Shown piece by piece: positions 13,025 to 25,074 of a stretch of 64,000 bases of DNA. The stretch spans positions 165,699,498-165,763,497 of the forward strand of contig JAPWDM010000001.1 in assembly GCA_035578155.1 (NCBI GenBank). The letters are read 5' to 3'. The stretch comes from Brachynemurus nebulosus. Its lineage: Eukaryota > Arthropoda > Insecta > Neuroptera > Myrmeleontidae. The position numbers were made by a program, and so were the translations under genes. Within the stretch, counting starts at the first letter, position 1; each line of letters opens with the position of its first letter. The notes below the pieces were generated by a model. It was not told the origin of the DNA. It searched no databases and saw only the letters and a program-made list of their open reading frames with translations.

Positions 13025-13225
13025 TCAAGAAATTGAATCACAAAAATTTAAAGATTTACTCAATTCTAGTTGGAAATATAAAAGCTGACTTTTGTATGCT
13101 AATACTTTGCTCAGACCTAGGCCATTATAAAGAAAAGAATCAACTTTGATAAACCAATGAATCTCCTTCTTTTCTAGCTCTTCTGGAATCGATTTACTAA
13201 CTGACGCTAACTGGAAGCAAACCAC
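13025..13225 (-). other. possible exon or coding remnant (weak)
   Basis: This reverse-strand frame of 66 codons has a composition more protein-like than most frames here (balanced E, K, S, L, W). It begins just after a TTGCTTCCAG acceptor-like sequence at about 13218. I recognise no domain. No donor site or neighbouring exon is evident, so it may be chance. Confidence 0.15.
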
Positions 13226-13298
13226 TCAATTATAGATCAATCAACACTATTATATTATAGTAGAATAGACAGCGCATAAGGTCAATTTACTGCCAGGT

Positions 13299-13338
13299 AA
13301 TTTAGGGAAATACCCTTTAGGGTATTTCCTTAAATTAT
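13299..13338. repeat. short hairpin
   Basis: TAATTTAGGGAAATACCCT is followed, after a 2-base spacer, by its near-perfect reverse complement. It stands alone with no T-run or gene context, so no terminator role can be claimed. Confidence 0.6.
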
Positions 13339-13582
13339 AAATTATTTACAGCTCATACAAATTGGACCAATAGTTTCTGAGATCTTAACGTTATACAAAA
13401 CCTGCTTATCTCAATGTGTCACACGATCCAAATGTGTAAATTCACAATGAATTTGTACATTTTCAAACTTTTATGTCATTAACAATTATTACCAAAATCA
13501 AAAAGACATAATTTGACATTTAAAAAAATGCTAATTAGTATATTTTGACTAGCTTTGTACGCATATCAGAGAATCAATAAAA

Positions 13583-13950
13583 CTACTTAACACAAATCCA
13601 TGCAAACCATGCAAAACGATGCAAACTTTTGCAATAATGATATACACATCTATACGTATGCATGTATAAGTAATAATATGACTTAACCAACTTAAGAATA
13701 AAATTGCTGAGCCAGTTTGGACATCGACTTTCTATACGGGTGTTATCAAACATTCCAACACGCTCTTCGACAAGAAGGAGTGTTTGCCTCCCTCCATATT
13801 CACTTTTGTTAAGCAGTAGCTGCAGCGCACAACGGCAAAATGAACAAATACATACATACATACAAATAAAACAACCTCGGATTTTTGTACAATACATTCA
13901 ACTCGATGTTGGATAATTGTAAATTTATAATCAATGCTATCTGCGGCCAT
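13583..13950 (-). other. open in several reverse frames; possible coding remnant
   Basis: Two reverse-strand frames (13583-13897, 104 codons; 13732-13950, 72 codons) and one forward frame (13704-13916) are open over the same DNA, which is less AT-rich than its flanks. The 104-codon frame contains GGRQTLLLVEERVGMFDN, which loosely recalls the start of Myb/SANT- or MADF-like DNA-binding domains in insect proteins. The match is weak and the rest does not follow the pattern. It could be an exon, a decayed transposon-derived gene or chance. Confidence 0.15.
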
Positions 13951-14426
13951 ATGTTTTCAATAAACCTATATGTACATAATAATATGGCGGCAGATAAAAC
14001 AATTGACACTCGAGTTGAGATTCCAATGTTTTATGGAAGAACTCATACAAAATTATAAGATAATTTTTTTTTTTTTTTTTGTAGCAAATAGTCAAAGGCG
14101 TAATGTCATGAATTACAAATCATCAGCTGACAACTAGTTTGTTCCAAATTAATTTATTTAGAATTTTAGATGGTGGTTTTGACTATATTTGACGTTGAAA
14201 TGATCAAAACCATTAACAGAAAAGAATGGAAAAAAATGGAGATGGAACAAACTAATTCCCAGCTGACTAAATGTAACAAAGAGCCGGTTATTAACTGGAT
14301 AATCATCGCAACGACTACTAACAAATTTAAAGGACAATGCGCAAAATTGCCCCTCAGCGCCCACTGGTGAGATATCTATTTAATGAAAGTCCCTTCCTAG
14401 TAGGTCACAAATATACCCATCTTAGG

Positions 14427-14867
14427 TATGGAGAAACTGGCCTTCAAAAGTTCTGACGTGCAGTAGGTTTTGCATACTCCACGTGGTCATTTCTTAAGGA
14501 AACAATGTGTGTTGATCTGCAGTGGGCATTAGAGTCCCCTTCGGGAGGGTGCACTTCGGACTACCTTACTTCAGCAATCTACCAAGGGGTCTGCCAGAAA
14601 TCGCCACCGGTCGGACTCCCAAACTTTTCTTCGGATACTCCCAATGTACAGGTTTGAAGTCGCTCGGTACGTCTTCTGCCATAGGCCACGTGAAAAAACG
14701 AGGTTAGGCCACTTGCCAGGAAAGTGGTTTTACACAGTGATAGGTCGGCCCACGACATGTCTCATAACCCATTTGTCCGTATACAGAGTATCCCATTTGA
14801 CTATAGTCACGTGCAGACTTTTTGTACATTTGACGCCCTATAACTTTTGAAGGCCAGGTTCTCCATG
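14427..14867. mobile_element. GC-richer inverted-repeat element
   Basis: The 26-bp sequence starting TATGGAGAAACTGGCCTTCA at 14427 is mirrored (24 of 26 positions) by the sequence ending at 14867. The 441-bp unit is clearly richer in G and C than the DNA on either side. Its three open frames (14522-14707, 14644-14850 forward; 14704-14919 reverse) overlap and show no recognisable domain. The composition contrast suggests a separate origin, perhaps a fragment of an element whose coding part is lost. Confidence 0.5.
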
Positions 14868-14879
14868 AACGTGCCCATT

Positions 14880-15841
<962 letters not shown>

Positions 15842-16416
15842 TCCTCGCTTTGCGTCGTTTAGTTTTGCGTTTTTTCGAAGTTGCGTCGCTGCTGAATTAG
15901 AACTAATTTTCACTGTGCTTGGTTAGATTTTCGAAGTTGCGTTGTTTTGGGTTCGTCTTTTCAATTCGCATCGTGTTTTTTTGGAACGTAACCACGACGC
16001 AAATTGAGGTATTAGTGTATACTGTGTGAGTTTTTTGAGAGATGCCATTTTTATTACAGCCAAACCGTTAATTTAATCGAAAAATTCTTCAAATAGGAGT
16101 TGTAAATATCGACGGGGGTACCTGATTGCTATAGTCAGGAGCTTTATACCTCTTATGGTTTTCGAGCTATGCTACAAACTTATAGATTTTTAAATGAGAC
16201 TATATATTAATTCTTCGATAAAACTGATCTAATTAACAACATAAATGAGGAAAAAGAAATTTTTTACCCAAGTTTAATTTTTAAATTTTTTTAAATTTAT
16301 CAATTAGGCGGTAAAAATATGCATATATCGCACGCTTAATAATAAACCGAAATAAGTCAAAATTTCAGAATTCAAACTTCTTGTAATAAACCGAACTACC
16401 ATAGCTCAAAGAATGT

Positions 16417-16497
16417 GTACAAGCCGATCGCTACGTGAAAAAGCAATAGAATATATTATAATATTGCTTTGTTTCGCGTGGCGATCGGATTGTATAC
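16417..16497. repeat. subterminal hairpin in the Tc1/mariner-like transposon
   Basis: GTACAAGCCGATCGCTACGT and the A/T-rich bases after it are mirrored imperfectly by the sequence ending GGCGATCGGATTGTATAC, with about 13 bp between the arms. It lies directly inside the left TIR and has no counterpart at the right end. A transposase-binding site is one possible role, but this is inference. Confidence 0.65.
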
Positions 16498-16757
16498 TTT
16501 ATCTACAATTAAATGAGATAACTTTTTGAGAGGGCGTAACTAGTGACCATAAATTTTTAAGTACTTTAAATTATTTTATGGTTTGCAACAAATCAATTGT
16601 GTCAACTACCTGGACCGACCGTACTTATTTTTATTTAGGTATACCTAAATAAATTTATTCAAAATTCAACTTTCGGATGTTAAACATATATTTCTGTTTT
16701 ATTAATTTCGTTATCCGTTTCAATTTGTAAAAGTTTACGTTTTGATTATTAATTAAC

Positions 16758-18082
16758 ATGTTTCGTCCTTGGGAAAACAGTAAAGAATTAGTTGACGCGG
16801 AGGAAACAATTCCTCTTAAATCTAAAGTACATTTATCTGCTTGCTGTAAAGAAATGGTGTTGCATGTTTATAACGGTTTGTGTAAATACCAAAATAATTC
16901 AGACGCTATAAAAATGACGTGTGAGCTGACACAAGTGCCACGCAGCACATTATTCAGAATTATTGACCAACATCGTAAAGGTGAAACATTTGAAAAAAAA
17001 GTTCGGAGTGATAAAGGTGTTTTTAGAAAGTTGGACGAAAATGATGCTAAAATTATTGGTAAGACAATTTACAATATGTATAGCAGAAATGAAATTCCAA
17101 CGCTGGAGTCGTTAAAAAAAGAAATACTGATACAGAAATATTGATACAGATTATCCTAGGCTTACGTGCTCAATAGAAACTTTAAGAAAATTTCTTATAC
17201 AAGAAATGCAATTTACATTTAAAACAATTGACAAACGACAAACAATAATGGAAAGTGAGCGTCTTCGACAATTACGACATGATTATTTAACGAAAATAGA
17301 CAATTTTCGAAACGAAAATCGACAAATATTTTATTTAGATGAAACATGGTTTGATACTCACGACACAGTGAAAAAGGGGTGGGTTGATGAATCCGCAAGA
17401 TGTAAACTTAACGTTCCTTCTTCTAGGGGTAAAAGGATAACAATATTACACTGTGGTTCGGAAAGTGGTTGGGTATCCGACAGTTTATTGTTATCGGCAA
17501 AAAATATAAAAGATTGTTCGCTGGATTATCACGAAGATATGACAGCTGACCTTTTTGAAAAGTGGTTTGAAAATACCCTGTTGCCAAAACTCCCTCCAAA
17601 TAGTGTCATAATTTTAGATAATGCAAGTTACCACAGCAGGTTAAGTGAAAAAATTCCGACAACTGCCAGTAATAAAGCAGATATTAAGGAATTTCTTCTA
17701 AAAAATAATTTATTTTTTGAAGATTCATATACAAAAAAAGATCTTTTGGAAGTGTTACACTCACGAACCTATGAAAAGAGTTATATTATTGATGAAATGG
17801 CTGCCAGAAAAGGACACGCATCCAATTGAGCTAATATGGGGTCAATTAAAACAAAAAATTAGAAGAAGAAATAATAATCCAAAGTTTTCCAGTACAGTGT
17901 TAGATCTGATTAAATCGGAAACGAGCTTAGTTACGTCAGAGAATTGGAAAAATGCCATTCAGCATGTTATTAAAGTGGAAAATAATTTCAGAAAATTGTG
18001 GGAGAATATAGATTCATTTGTCATAAATGTAAACAATGAAAGTGACAGTAGCAGCAATAGTGATAACGATTTATTTGAATAA
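16758..18082 (+). pseudogene. broken Tc1/mariner-like DDE transposase
   Basis: The ATG at 16758 opens a 128-codon segment with a helix-turn-helix-like part (about residues 25-75, including RSTLFRIIDQHRKGE). The frame is lost near 17122-17149, where a 14-bp unit (AAATACTGATACAG, then AAATATTGATACAG) is tandemly duplicated. The second frame is open from about 17138 and carries the catalytic core: first Asp in FYLDETWFD (codon 17338-17340) and second Asp in IILDNASYHS (17617-17619). The frame breaks again at about 17812. The third frame resumes at HPIELIWGQLK, where Glu (17828-17830) is the third catalytic residue, and ends at 18082 with an acidic, serine-rich tail. The LPPYHC-type block that normally precedes NPIELIW in this family is missing, so the second break is a deletion. 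The gene is not functional as it stands. The DDE triad itself survives across the pieces. Confidence 0.9.
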
Positions 18083-18096
18083 AATTGTAATTTGCG

Positions 18097-18340
18097 ATTT
18101 TTATACTCGACAAGGCATTTTAAAGGCCGCTTTTGGTAAATGGAATAATTATTTTGTAAAATTATTTTCAGTAATTTTTTATTTACCTTTGGTGGCTTTT
18201 AAGAGTAACAATATGTGGATTTTTATACTCGACAAGGTAGTTTAAAGGCCGCTTTTGGTAAATGGAATAATTATTTTGTCAAATTATTTTCAGTAATTTT
18301 TTATTTACCTTTGGTGGCTTTTAAGAGTAACAATATGTGG
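18097..18340 (+). repeat. perfect 122-bp tandem duplication
   Basis: The unit 18097-18218 is repeated directly at 18219-18340. Apart from GGCATTTTA versus GGTAGTTTA and one base in TTTTGTAAAA versus TTTTGTCAAA, the copies read the same. It lies downstream of the transposase stop codon, inside the transposon. The short open frame at 18036-18245 crosses it and is not a gene. Confidence 0.9.
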
Positions 18341-18582
18341 TAATGAATATTGAGTCGAAACATTATAATATTTTGTAAAATAATATTGTATAATATACTA
18401 CTAGATAATGAATTATATCTAATTATTATTTTACATAAATATTATTTATACTTTAAATATTTTAAACAAAGGTAATTTAAATATTTTATTTAAATATTTT
18501 AAAGTATTTTGTATACCTATATTATTTATACTTTCTTTTATATAGGTAATACTACCCTGAATTCAATTTAATTTTATCTAAA

Positions 18583-18585
<3 letters not shown>

Positions 18586-18613
<28 letters not shown>

Positions 18614-18614
18614 C
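18586..18614. repeat. short (TA)n tract
   Basis: A TA dinucleotide run of about 29 bp inside the Tc1/mariner-like transposon. Confidence 0.9.
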
Positions 18615-18961
18615 CTGTTTTATGACGAGCGGTTCTTTTGACATGTAGATAGCCTACTGTGAACAATACTACTGATTATTGCCGTACTTGAAAAGTCATC
18701 CCATTTAAATATGGAAAAAATATACCCATTCTTTGAGCTATGGTAGTTAGGTTTATTACAAGAAGTTCGAATTCTGAAATTTTGACTTATTTCGGTTTAT
18801 TATTAAGCGTGCGATATGTACTTGAGGCTACTTTAACCAACAGTGTTCTTTTTGGTACAGTGTCTTTCTATTACATCCAAGAAAAGAACATTTTCCAGTA
18901 CCATTTCTATCATACAAATTTAGCAGTAATGAAAATGGCAACTCTCAAAAAACTCACATGG

Positions 18962-19500
18962 TATATATATATATTCAAATAAGTTGTTTGATATTTCAAA
19001 TATTAAGTGGATCAAACCAAATTCCGCTTAAACTTGGAGGAAAGGCTACAGTTCCAGTACAAGCAACTGTATTTCCGAGGCCTAAGCCCCTCTTAGGACC
19101 CGGGCCCGGCCAACTAGATCGTATTTTACCTAATTTTTACTCCAGTAAAATGGATTATTAGCCAACAGACAGCTTTAAGCTATGTTTTGTGTGTTTATTG
19201 TTCTGTCATATAACGGTGATACGGATTACGAAATAGTTTGTCCCTGGTGCCCTTCATTTCTTCGCAAGATCATACGTACTCGCTTCCAGTATGACCCTAC
19301 CCTAAAACAATAACCACTCGCCGTGTGTAGTCCGTCAAAAAATCATACATTTAACACAGACAATTGATTCCTGTTGGTCTATGAACTTGGTGTTATTTTC
19401 GTATCGTAAACATACAAAGCATCACAAATTATAATGTACATCACTAATCGTGCAGAATATAAGTCCAATATTTATATTGCAGGATGAATTTCTACATACA
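18962..19500. other. unassigned sequence with a GC-rich patch
   Basis: The patch around 19075-19120, with AGGACCCGGGCCCGGCC, stands out against the AT-rich background and resembles GC-rich ends of hAT-like short elements. No partner end was found. The open frame at 18958-19161 runs through it and has no recognisable domain. Confidence 0.35.
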
Positions 19501-19697
19501 TATATTTTGTTTATTGTGTTTAGCATATGAATCTGTTCTGCAAAACAGAGAAGGAAATATGGTGTTCATAGGTATATATGTATACCTATATATAGCTTTT
19601 TATTTTGTTTGGAATATGAACACCTGGTATGAACACTATATTTCCTTCTCTGTTTTGCAGAACAGATTCATATGCTAAACACAATAAACAAAATATA
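19501..19697. repeat. 70-bp-arm hairpin
   Basis: The 70-bp left arm (19501-19570) is reverse-complemented by 19628-19697 with a single mismatch. The 57-bp spacer itself holds the palindrome GGTATATATGTATACC (19571-19586). The arms include CTGCAAAACAGAGAAGG and its inverse. Its shape matches a miRNA-like or MITE-like hairpin. No flanking duplication is evident. Confidence 0.9.
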
Positions 19698-19699
19698 CA

Positions 19700-21090
19700 T
19701 AATGTACATATAATTTTATGATAATGTAATGTTTGTAGAGCAAGTAAACACATATTTGTGTTTTATCCGTTGCAAACAAATTCATCCACAGGAAAGAAAA
19801 TAGCTATTAAGTAGTAGTATAAAATACTAAATCTAACAAAAAACTAAATTAAGGGGGTATTCTAATTTAGAAATTTGAAAAAATCGATTTTTTGTTTTTT
19901 TCATATTTTCTAAGTTTAGACCTTTAAGAATAAGCCTCTAAAAGGATTTACGGAAATTCAAACTATTTTCGGAGTTACGGTTATTTTCCCTGTGTACTGT
20001 GTATCTTTTCAGTGTTAAATTCAAATTTTTAATATAAATTACTCGAAACTACTTTTTCCGATACGGTTGACATGATATCTCAAGTTTTAATGCACCGATT
20101 TACTTAAAATTTGGTACAGACCTTCTTAATACTATCAAAATTGGTCCGACGTACGGGTTTTTGGATTTTTTTTACTATTTTTAAAAAATTTCCAAAGTTG
20201 AAAAAAGGAGGCGAAAAGATTTTTTTTCAAATCGGCTACGCCCAACTAATTCTACATCCTTGAAGAATTACTAACTAAAATTTTATGTTTCAGATCACCA
20301 GGAAGGTTGGAATCACGTCAACCAGGAGACACCTTTTTTTTTCAGTCCTCACTTTGCCGGCCTGTACCGATTTCAATTTTGATTTTTTTTTTAAATTTTT
20401 ATAGATTTTTATACTTTTCAAATATCAATAAAAAACTGTTAAAAAATGGATACTAAAAATGTTTACTATTTTTTTTTTATTACGCCGGTAAAATCACCTC
20501 GCAATATACGCACAGTATATTTTTATTTTATATTCACTAATTAATACAAATAATAATTAAAGATAAAAAAAAAAAAAAAAAACAACAATAAAAACGATAT
20601 TTTTAAATGCATGTATGAAAATTGCGAATATATACAAATACAAGTAATATATGTACTATTGTACTTAATTAGAATTACGTTTCCAAATAATAAATTTTAT
20701 TTTTTACAATATTATTTATTTAATTTTTTTTTTACTGTAAATGACCTGTGAAAAGCTACCTATAATATCATTATACCGGTAAATATCACCTTATTTGCTC
20801 TTAGTTTCTATAAATATTGTACTAACCTAGAATTTCTATTGTAAGTGCAGATTTATGATCAAAATCCGGCGTATAAAAAATATCTATGTACAAAAATTAT
20901 TCAAACATTTATCTGTGAGTTGCTATTGTGGGATAATATTTGATATATCGTTGAACTTGTGAAAATGTTCAGTAAATGAGCACATATTTCATATAATATA
21001 AATAGGTAATACCTAATTTTAAATTACATATGGGAGTGGGACAGCACCGGTAAGAACAAAAGATCTATAGACCTCCAAAGTGGGTTAATC
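19700..21090. other. unassigned; probable transposon-derived non-coding DNA
   Basis: From AAGGGGGTATTCTAATTTAG at about 19853 to about 20450, the style (homopolymer runs plus AAAATCGATTTTTT) resembles the ends of large DNA elements. I found no matching right end. The remainder is AT-rich with nothing recognisable. Confidence 0.3.
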
Positions 21091-21097
21091 TGCCCTG

Positions 21098-21460
21098 TCG
21101 ACACTTTTTTAAGCATTAGAGAAATATTTAAAAGCATTTCTTTAATTTTAAATAGATTTCTTGTAGCCAGCAATCATTTCGGCCATTAATTAGGATAACA
21201 ATAGGTCGTGTGTTATATGAAATGTCGTTTTAGGACCACTTGGCCGACCTTATAATTCAGATAAATATCGACACTTTATTAAACATTAGAGAAATACTTA
21301 AAAGCAATCCATTAATTTTAAATAGAATTCTTGTAGTCCGCAATCATTTCCACCATTATCTGGAATAATATTAGGTCGTGTAATACAAAATGTCGTTTTA
21401 GGACCACTTGGCCGACCGTATAATTCAGATAAATATCGACACTTTAGTAAGTATTAGAAA
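21098..21460 (+). repeat. tandem repeat, about 169-bp unit, 2.1 copies
   Basis: Units start at TCGACACTTT at 21098, 21268 and 21436 (periods 170 and 168). Each contains ATTTTAAATAGA, GTCGTTTTAGGACCACTTGG and TATAATTCAGATAAATATCG. The first two copies are diverged by substitutions and small indels and the third stops after about 25 bp. It could be a short satellite remnant or an internal duplication of an element. Confidence 0.88.
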
Positions 21461-21674
21461 ATAGTTATTTTCGATACATATGCGTAAAGAGAGGTATTCT
21501 AGTAGGCTTAGATTGGGGCACGAGTCTAAGGGACTGACGTATACACAACGAGATCGAGTGCGCTGTATACCCCCACGAGCCGTCACGATATTCAACATCA
21601 AGTTTATTTTATTAATTATTATTAGATTTATCACCATTTAATAATATCTTAACATAAACATTAGTTATTTAATA

Positions 21675-23604
21675 TCAATACCTATAAATAAAATAGAAGT
21701 GACTGTCTGTGATTTTCGAATTTTTAGGTATTAGTATGTTTTCCAGTTAGCAAATTCGACATATACACCAAATATAACTTCAAAAAAATTTTTGTCTGTC
21801 TGTTTGTACGAACCGATTTAACTCAAAAACTATTAAAGCTATTGAGCTGAAATTTACAGGAATTATAGACATTAACCTCCCGATCAATCTTAGCAACATC
21901 TTAATGTAATCTCCCAAATGGTTATGTACAGGATGATTCAAATAGAATTTTCATTAAAAGTAAATTAGATTTTTGAAGATATGGTTATAAAAGTTTCCAA
22001 TTATGAAGATTTTAATTAAAATATTTTAAAACTCTCTGCCGTGTCGGGTTTTACCGGAAGTTGTCTCCAAATTTATTATTTGAAGTGTTTTTGACAGCAA
22101 ATTTAAATTCGCTAGAAATTGTTACTAATATTCTATCTGACAGTGACATTTCAGCTTTTTGACTTGATACAGGGTGGTCACATAAAGCATTTTTTTTAAA
22201 ATATTTGTTCATTGTTCAAATTTTTTTTTTCAAATGAATCACGTGTATTTTTTATCATAATTATGTAGAAAAATGTCAAGTTTATCTATTACTATAAGAT
22301 ATTCTAATATCTAAAACTGGATATTTTGAAAGTTACGTAGTATTTATATAACAAAACTATTGGTTAGGTTTTCTATGGGCACGGCTGACACAAAAACCAC
22401 GGGACAGATTTCAGTGAAACATTATAAATTGATTCCGTAGACGCATCATCATCTCAACATCGACAACATCCTCAGTCAAAATTATCACAATATTTTTTAG
22501 GGTGGTTGATATATTCAAGACAAAAGTTGATATATCAAAAATACTAATTAAACAATAAATGGAAACAAAAGAAAGAAAAACAAAAGATTACCTAGGTTAC
22601 GATAAAAATAATATTTAAAAATGTTAAATTCAAAACTTTAATTAAAATTTCACTTTGGAAAGTAGTAATAGTAGTAAACTTTAATTACGGAGGAACTGAA
22701 CATAATTTTAAAAAGTCCAGAAGGGTGCTCGGATCCTAAAAAGGATCTAAAATTGAATTAATTTTAAAACCATCAATATGGGAATCTATGGAAAGATCTC
22801 AAAGTATGAAAATTAGATATATTAATATGGTTACTTTTGAGTCGTTTGGCGATTGGAGCGAAGCATCACATGGAATTAACCTTTTATAGGATTTTAAACT
22901 GGCTGGCGAGCGAAGCGCAAACCACTTTAAAGAAATAATTTGAAATTAAATTTGCCCGATTTGTTTCGGAATAACTGATTTAAAGTAGCTTTACTCAGAG
23001 TTAGGATAATTTTACATGAATGAAACTGAAGAGCATAGTCAAAGGAGGTAAAAAATAAATTAATGAATCCATGTTTCAACACTAATTGAAAATTAATCCT
23101 GTAAAGAATAAAATAGGGAATAAACGCAAAAAAATGGTGGAGAGGTAAAAGTTTACATTACAAACTTATAGGGGATATGGGCGTAGGAATTTAAACTTTC
23201 CAATAGGAACAGGGGAGATACTTATTTAGAGTAAAGTCTACAAAATATTAGATATTTCAAAAATATATAAAATATATTTTAAATCAACATAGTTTTTTGT
23301 TACTTCTATACCAAATTCGTTGACACCTTCTTAATAGGCTTACTTTAAATTTTTAGTCTATGTTATATGCTTGAAGAAATGACCAATTAGTTTTCGAAAA
23401 TTTTCAACTGTTCCTAGATAACTATAAAAAGGGGGAAATTAAAAATAAAGAGGATTGATCAGTGAGCTTACCAATAAATAAGGCCTATATCATTTCAACT
23501 TATGATAATAACATAGGAGCAAAATATTTTAGCAAACTACCTAAAAGGAATTACCTTTACTAAATTATGAAATTCACGCTTGCGAAGCCGCGGGTAACAG
23601 CTAG
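21675..23604 (+). mobile_element. Helitron-like element (about 1.9 kb), non-autonomous
   Basis: The 3' end reads GAAGCCGCGGGTAACAGCTAG and is followed by T. A short GCTT/AAGC hairpin lies just upstream, as in Helitrons. The 5' end is placed at A|TCAATACCTATAAATAAAA, followed by GTGACTGTCTGTGATTTTCG and later a GTCTGTCTGTTTGTACGA run, all typical of insect Helitrons. The interior (about 22800-22875) contains a GGTTACTTTTGAGTCGTTTG motif whose inverse recurs in the reverse-strand Helitrons at 44.6 and 45.6 kb. There is no helicase or Rep coding sequence. The 3' end is firm; the 5' end is less certain. Confidence 0.6.
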
Positions 23605-24040
23605 TTATCCAATAAAGTTATAAAATATAAATATACTTGAACTGACATTCCATTATGTTTGAGGTTAAGCGCACAATTTTTTTTTTGTTTTTAAATAATA
23701 AATTAATGGTTTTTAATCAATTATCATTCATAATTATATTTATCATTCTTTGGTATTAGTCGCAATTATTGTTAGGTGGTATGTGGGTTCAAACAATACG
23801 CTATAGAATAAATTTAAATAAAAATACATAATGTATGCATTTATGGTGCAAATAATTACGTAATAGTTATGTACTTTATGTATAATTATGTCAAATATTA
23901 AAATAATTTACAAAGAGGTAGAAAAATTTCAATTTCAAATTCGAACGTTATTGAAAAAAGAATAAAAGCTCTCTTTAGCTGATTGTGAATCTTTGAAATG
24001 CAATATACAAGAAGCAGAGAATCTTAACGTAGTTGCTCTG
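23605..24040. other. unassigned AT-rich sequence
   Basis: No feature was recognised between the Helitron end and the trinucleotide repeat. Confidence 0.4.
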
Positions 24041-24042
24041 AG

Positions 24043-24100
24043 ATAATAATAATAATAATAATCTTTATTCAATAAAGTACAGAGTACATAGAATAAGTCA
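24043..24100 (-). mobile_element. possible 3' tail of a non-LTR retrotransposon (reverse strand)
   Basis: Read on the reverse strand, the sequence is TTTATTGAATAAAGATTATT followed by more TTA/ATT repeats. That is, an AATAAA signal followed by a trinucleotide tail, the usual 3' structure of Jockey/CR1-type LINEs. The LINE fragment at 61.7-62.5 kb ends in the same style. No coding remnant is attached, so only the tail is claimed. Confidence 0.35.
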
Positions 24101-24853
24101 TTCCATAAATTTCCTTTTATAGATAGTTTCCTTTTATCAAAAATTAAATAATGTATTAATATTCTTCAGTGATTATATTTGTATACCACTTGGTTTTTTG
24201 AATTTCCGCGCATTTATGTTGTAGCAATATAAAGACATTGTTGAAAAAGCGTTGTAAAAATGTTGTAAAATGATGTTTATAAATTAAGTATATTTCGATA
24301 ACAGCATGGTGAATAATTTTTATTTCTTATTAAATATGGTTTGTAACTTTGTATTTTATAACATATTAAATTTTTATCAAATTCCTTTGACACGTTTTCA
24401 TTTTATTCAAAAAAAAAATAAAGTATTCCCATAAAAACCCGTGTTAAAATTACAAAACTTTAAAATCGTTTTTTTCAAAATTGGGGTGGTCAATTTTTTT
24501 TCGATAAGGGCTCGTATTATTGGTATTGAATTAAATAAATATCTGGAGAAGTTTCGTTAAAATCCTTTGAAGAAATCGTTTTATGAACCAACTAGGTACC
24601 TTACGTGTAGAATGTTCCAAGAAATTCACTGCCCACTGGGCACATATGGACTATAGTTTTAAATATTTTCTGATGTCTATTGTAGACCGAACGTGACGAG
24701 CATATTTAATTTCTTTGATGAATAAACATGGTAACAAAGGGAGGATATTACGGGGATCAGACGTAGTTTTTTATTTAAAAAAAAAAAATGTCATAACCTC
24801 CACAATTTTCTGGTTATATCTGGTTCAAAGTAAGTAATTCGATGGAAATATAA

Positions 24854-25013
24854 TACACTTTTGTCCCGTTGTAAGCAACAATAAACTAGATTGAGTTAGA
24901 ATCATATATTTTACTCTTTCCAGATAATAAAATTCGTATATACCTAAAAAAAAAAAGTAAGGCATATGATTCTACTTCAATTTTGATGTTGCTTACAATG
25001 AGTAAAAAGTGCA
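24854..25013. mobile_element. 160-bp MITE, copy 1 (partner at 43294-43438)
   Basis: The unit is an imperfect inverted repeat: TACACTTTTGTCCCGTTGTA at the left and the inverse ending AAAAAGTGCA at the right. Both arms include AAGCAAC and AGAATCATAT. The same unit occurs at 43294-43438. It has no coding capacity. Confidence 0.85.
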
Positions 25014-25074
25014 CTGATAATAAATTTTAGCTTTTCCAATGAAAGACTGCAAAAAAATGGAATTAGTTTTATTT

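Larger units (their letters stand above)
16328..18814 (+). mobile_element. Tc1/mariner-like transposon, nested, with 88-bp TIRs
   Basis: The element begins TCGCACGCTTAATAATAAAC and ends with the inverse. The TIRs (16328-16415 and 18727-18814) are 88 bp each and agree at about 86 positions. TA flanks both sides (16326-16327 and 18815-18816); ATAT duplicated on both sides is an equally valid reading. It carries a broken transposase gene (16758-18082), a second internal hairpin next to the left TIR (16417-16497) and a perfect 122-bp tandem duplication downstream of the gene. The DDE signature and TA target put it in the IS630-Tc1-mariner superfamily. Near-identical TIRs argue for a fairly recent insertion, while the damaged gene implies it was mobilised in trans or decayed since. 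Confidence 0.92.
16022..18961 (+). mobile_element. TA-flanked TIR element, family 'CTGTGTGAG', copy 2, split by a nested transposon
   Basis: The left part (16022-16327) begins CTGTGTGAGTTTTTTGAGAG. The right part (18815-18961) ends with its inverse, CTCTCAAAAAACTCACATGG. Both outer borders show TATA. Taking out the nested 2.49-kb transposon and one TA leaves about 451 bp, matching the uninterrupted 452-bp copy at 59829-60280 in order and landmarks (for example TACTTGAGGCTACTT right after the insertion point). This is direct evidence that the Tc1/mariner-like element jumped into an existing copy. Confidence 0.9.
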
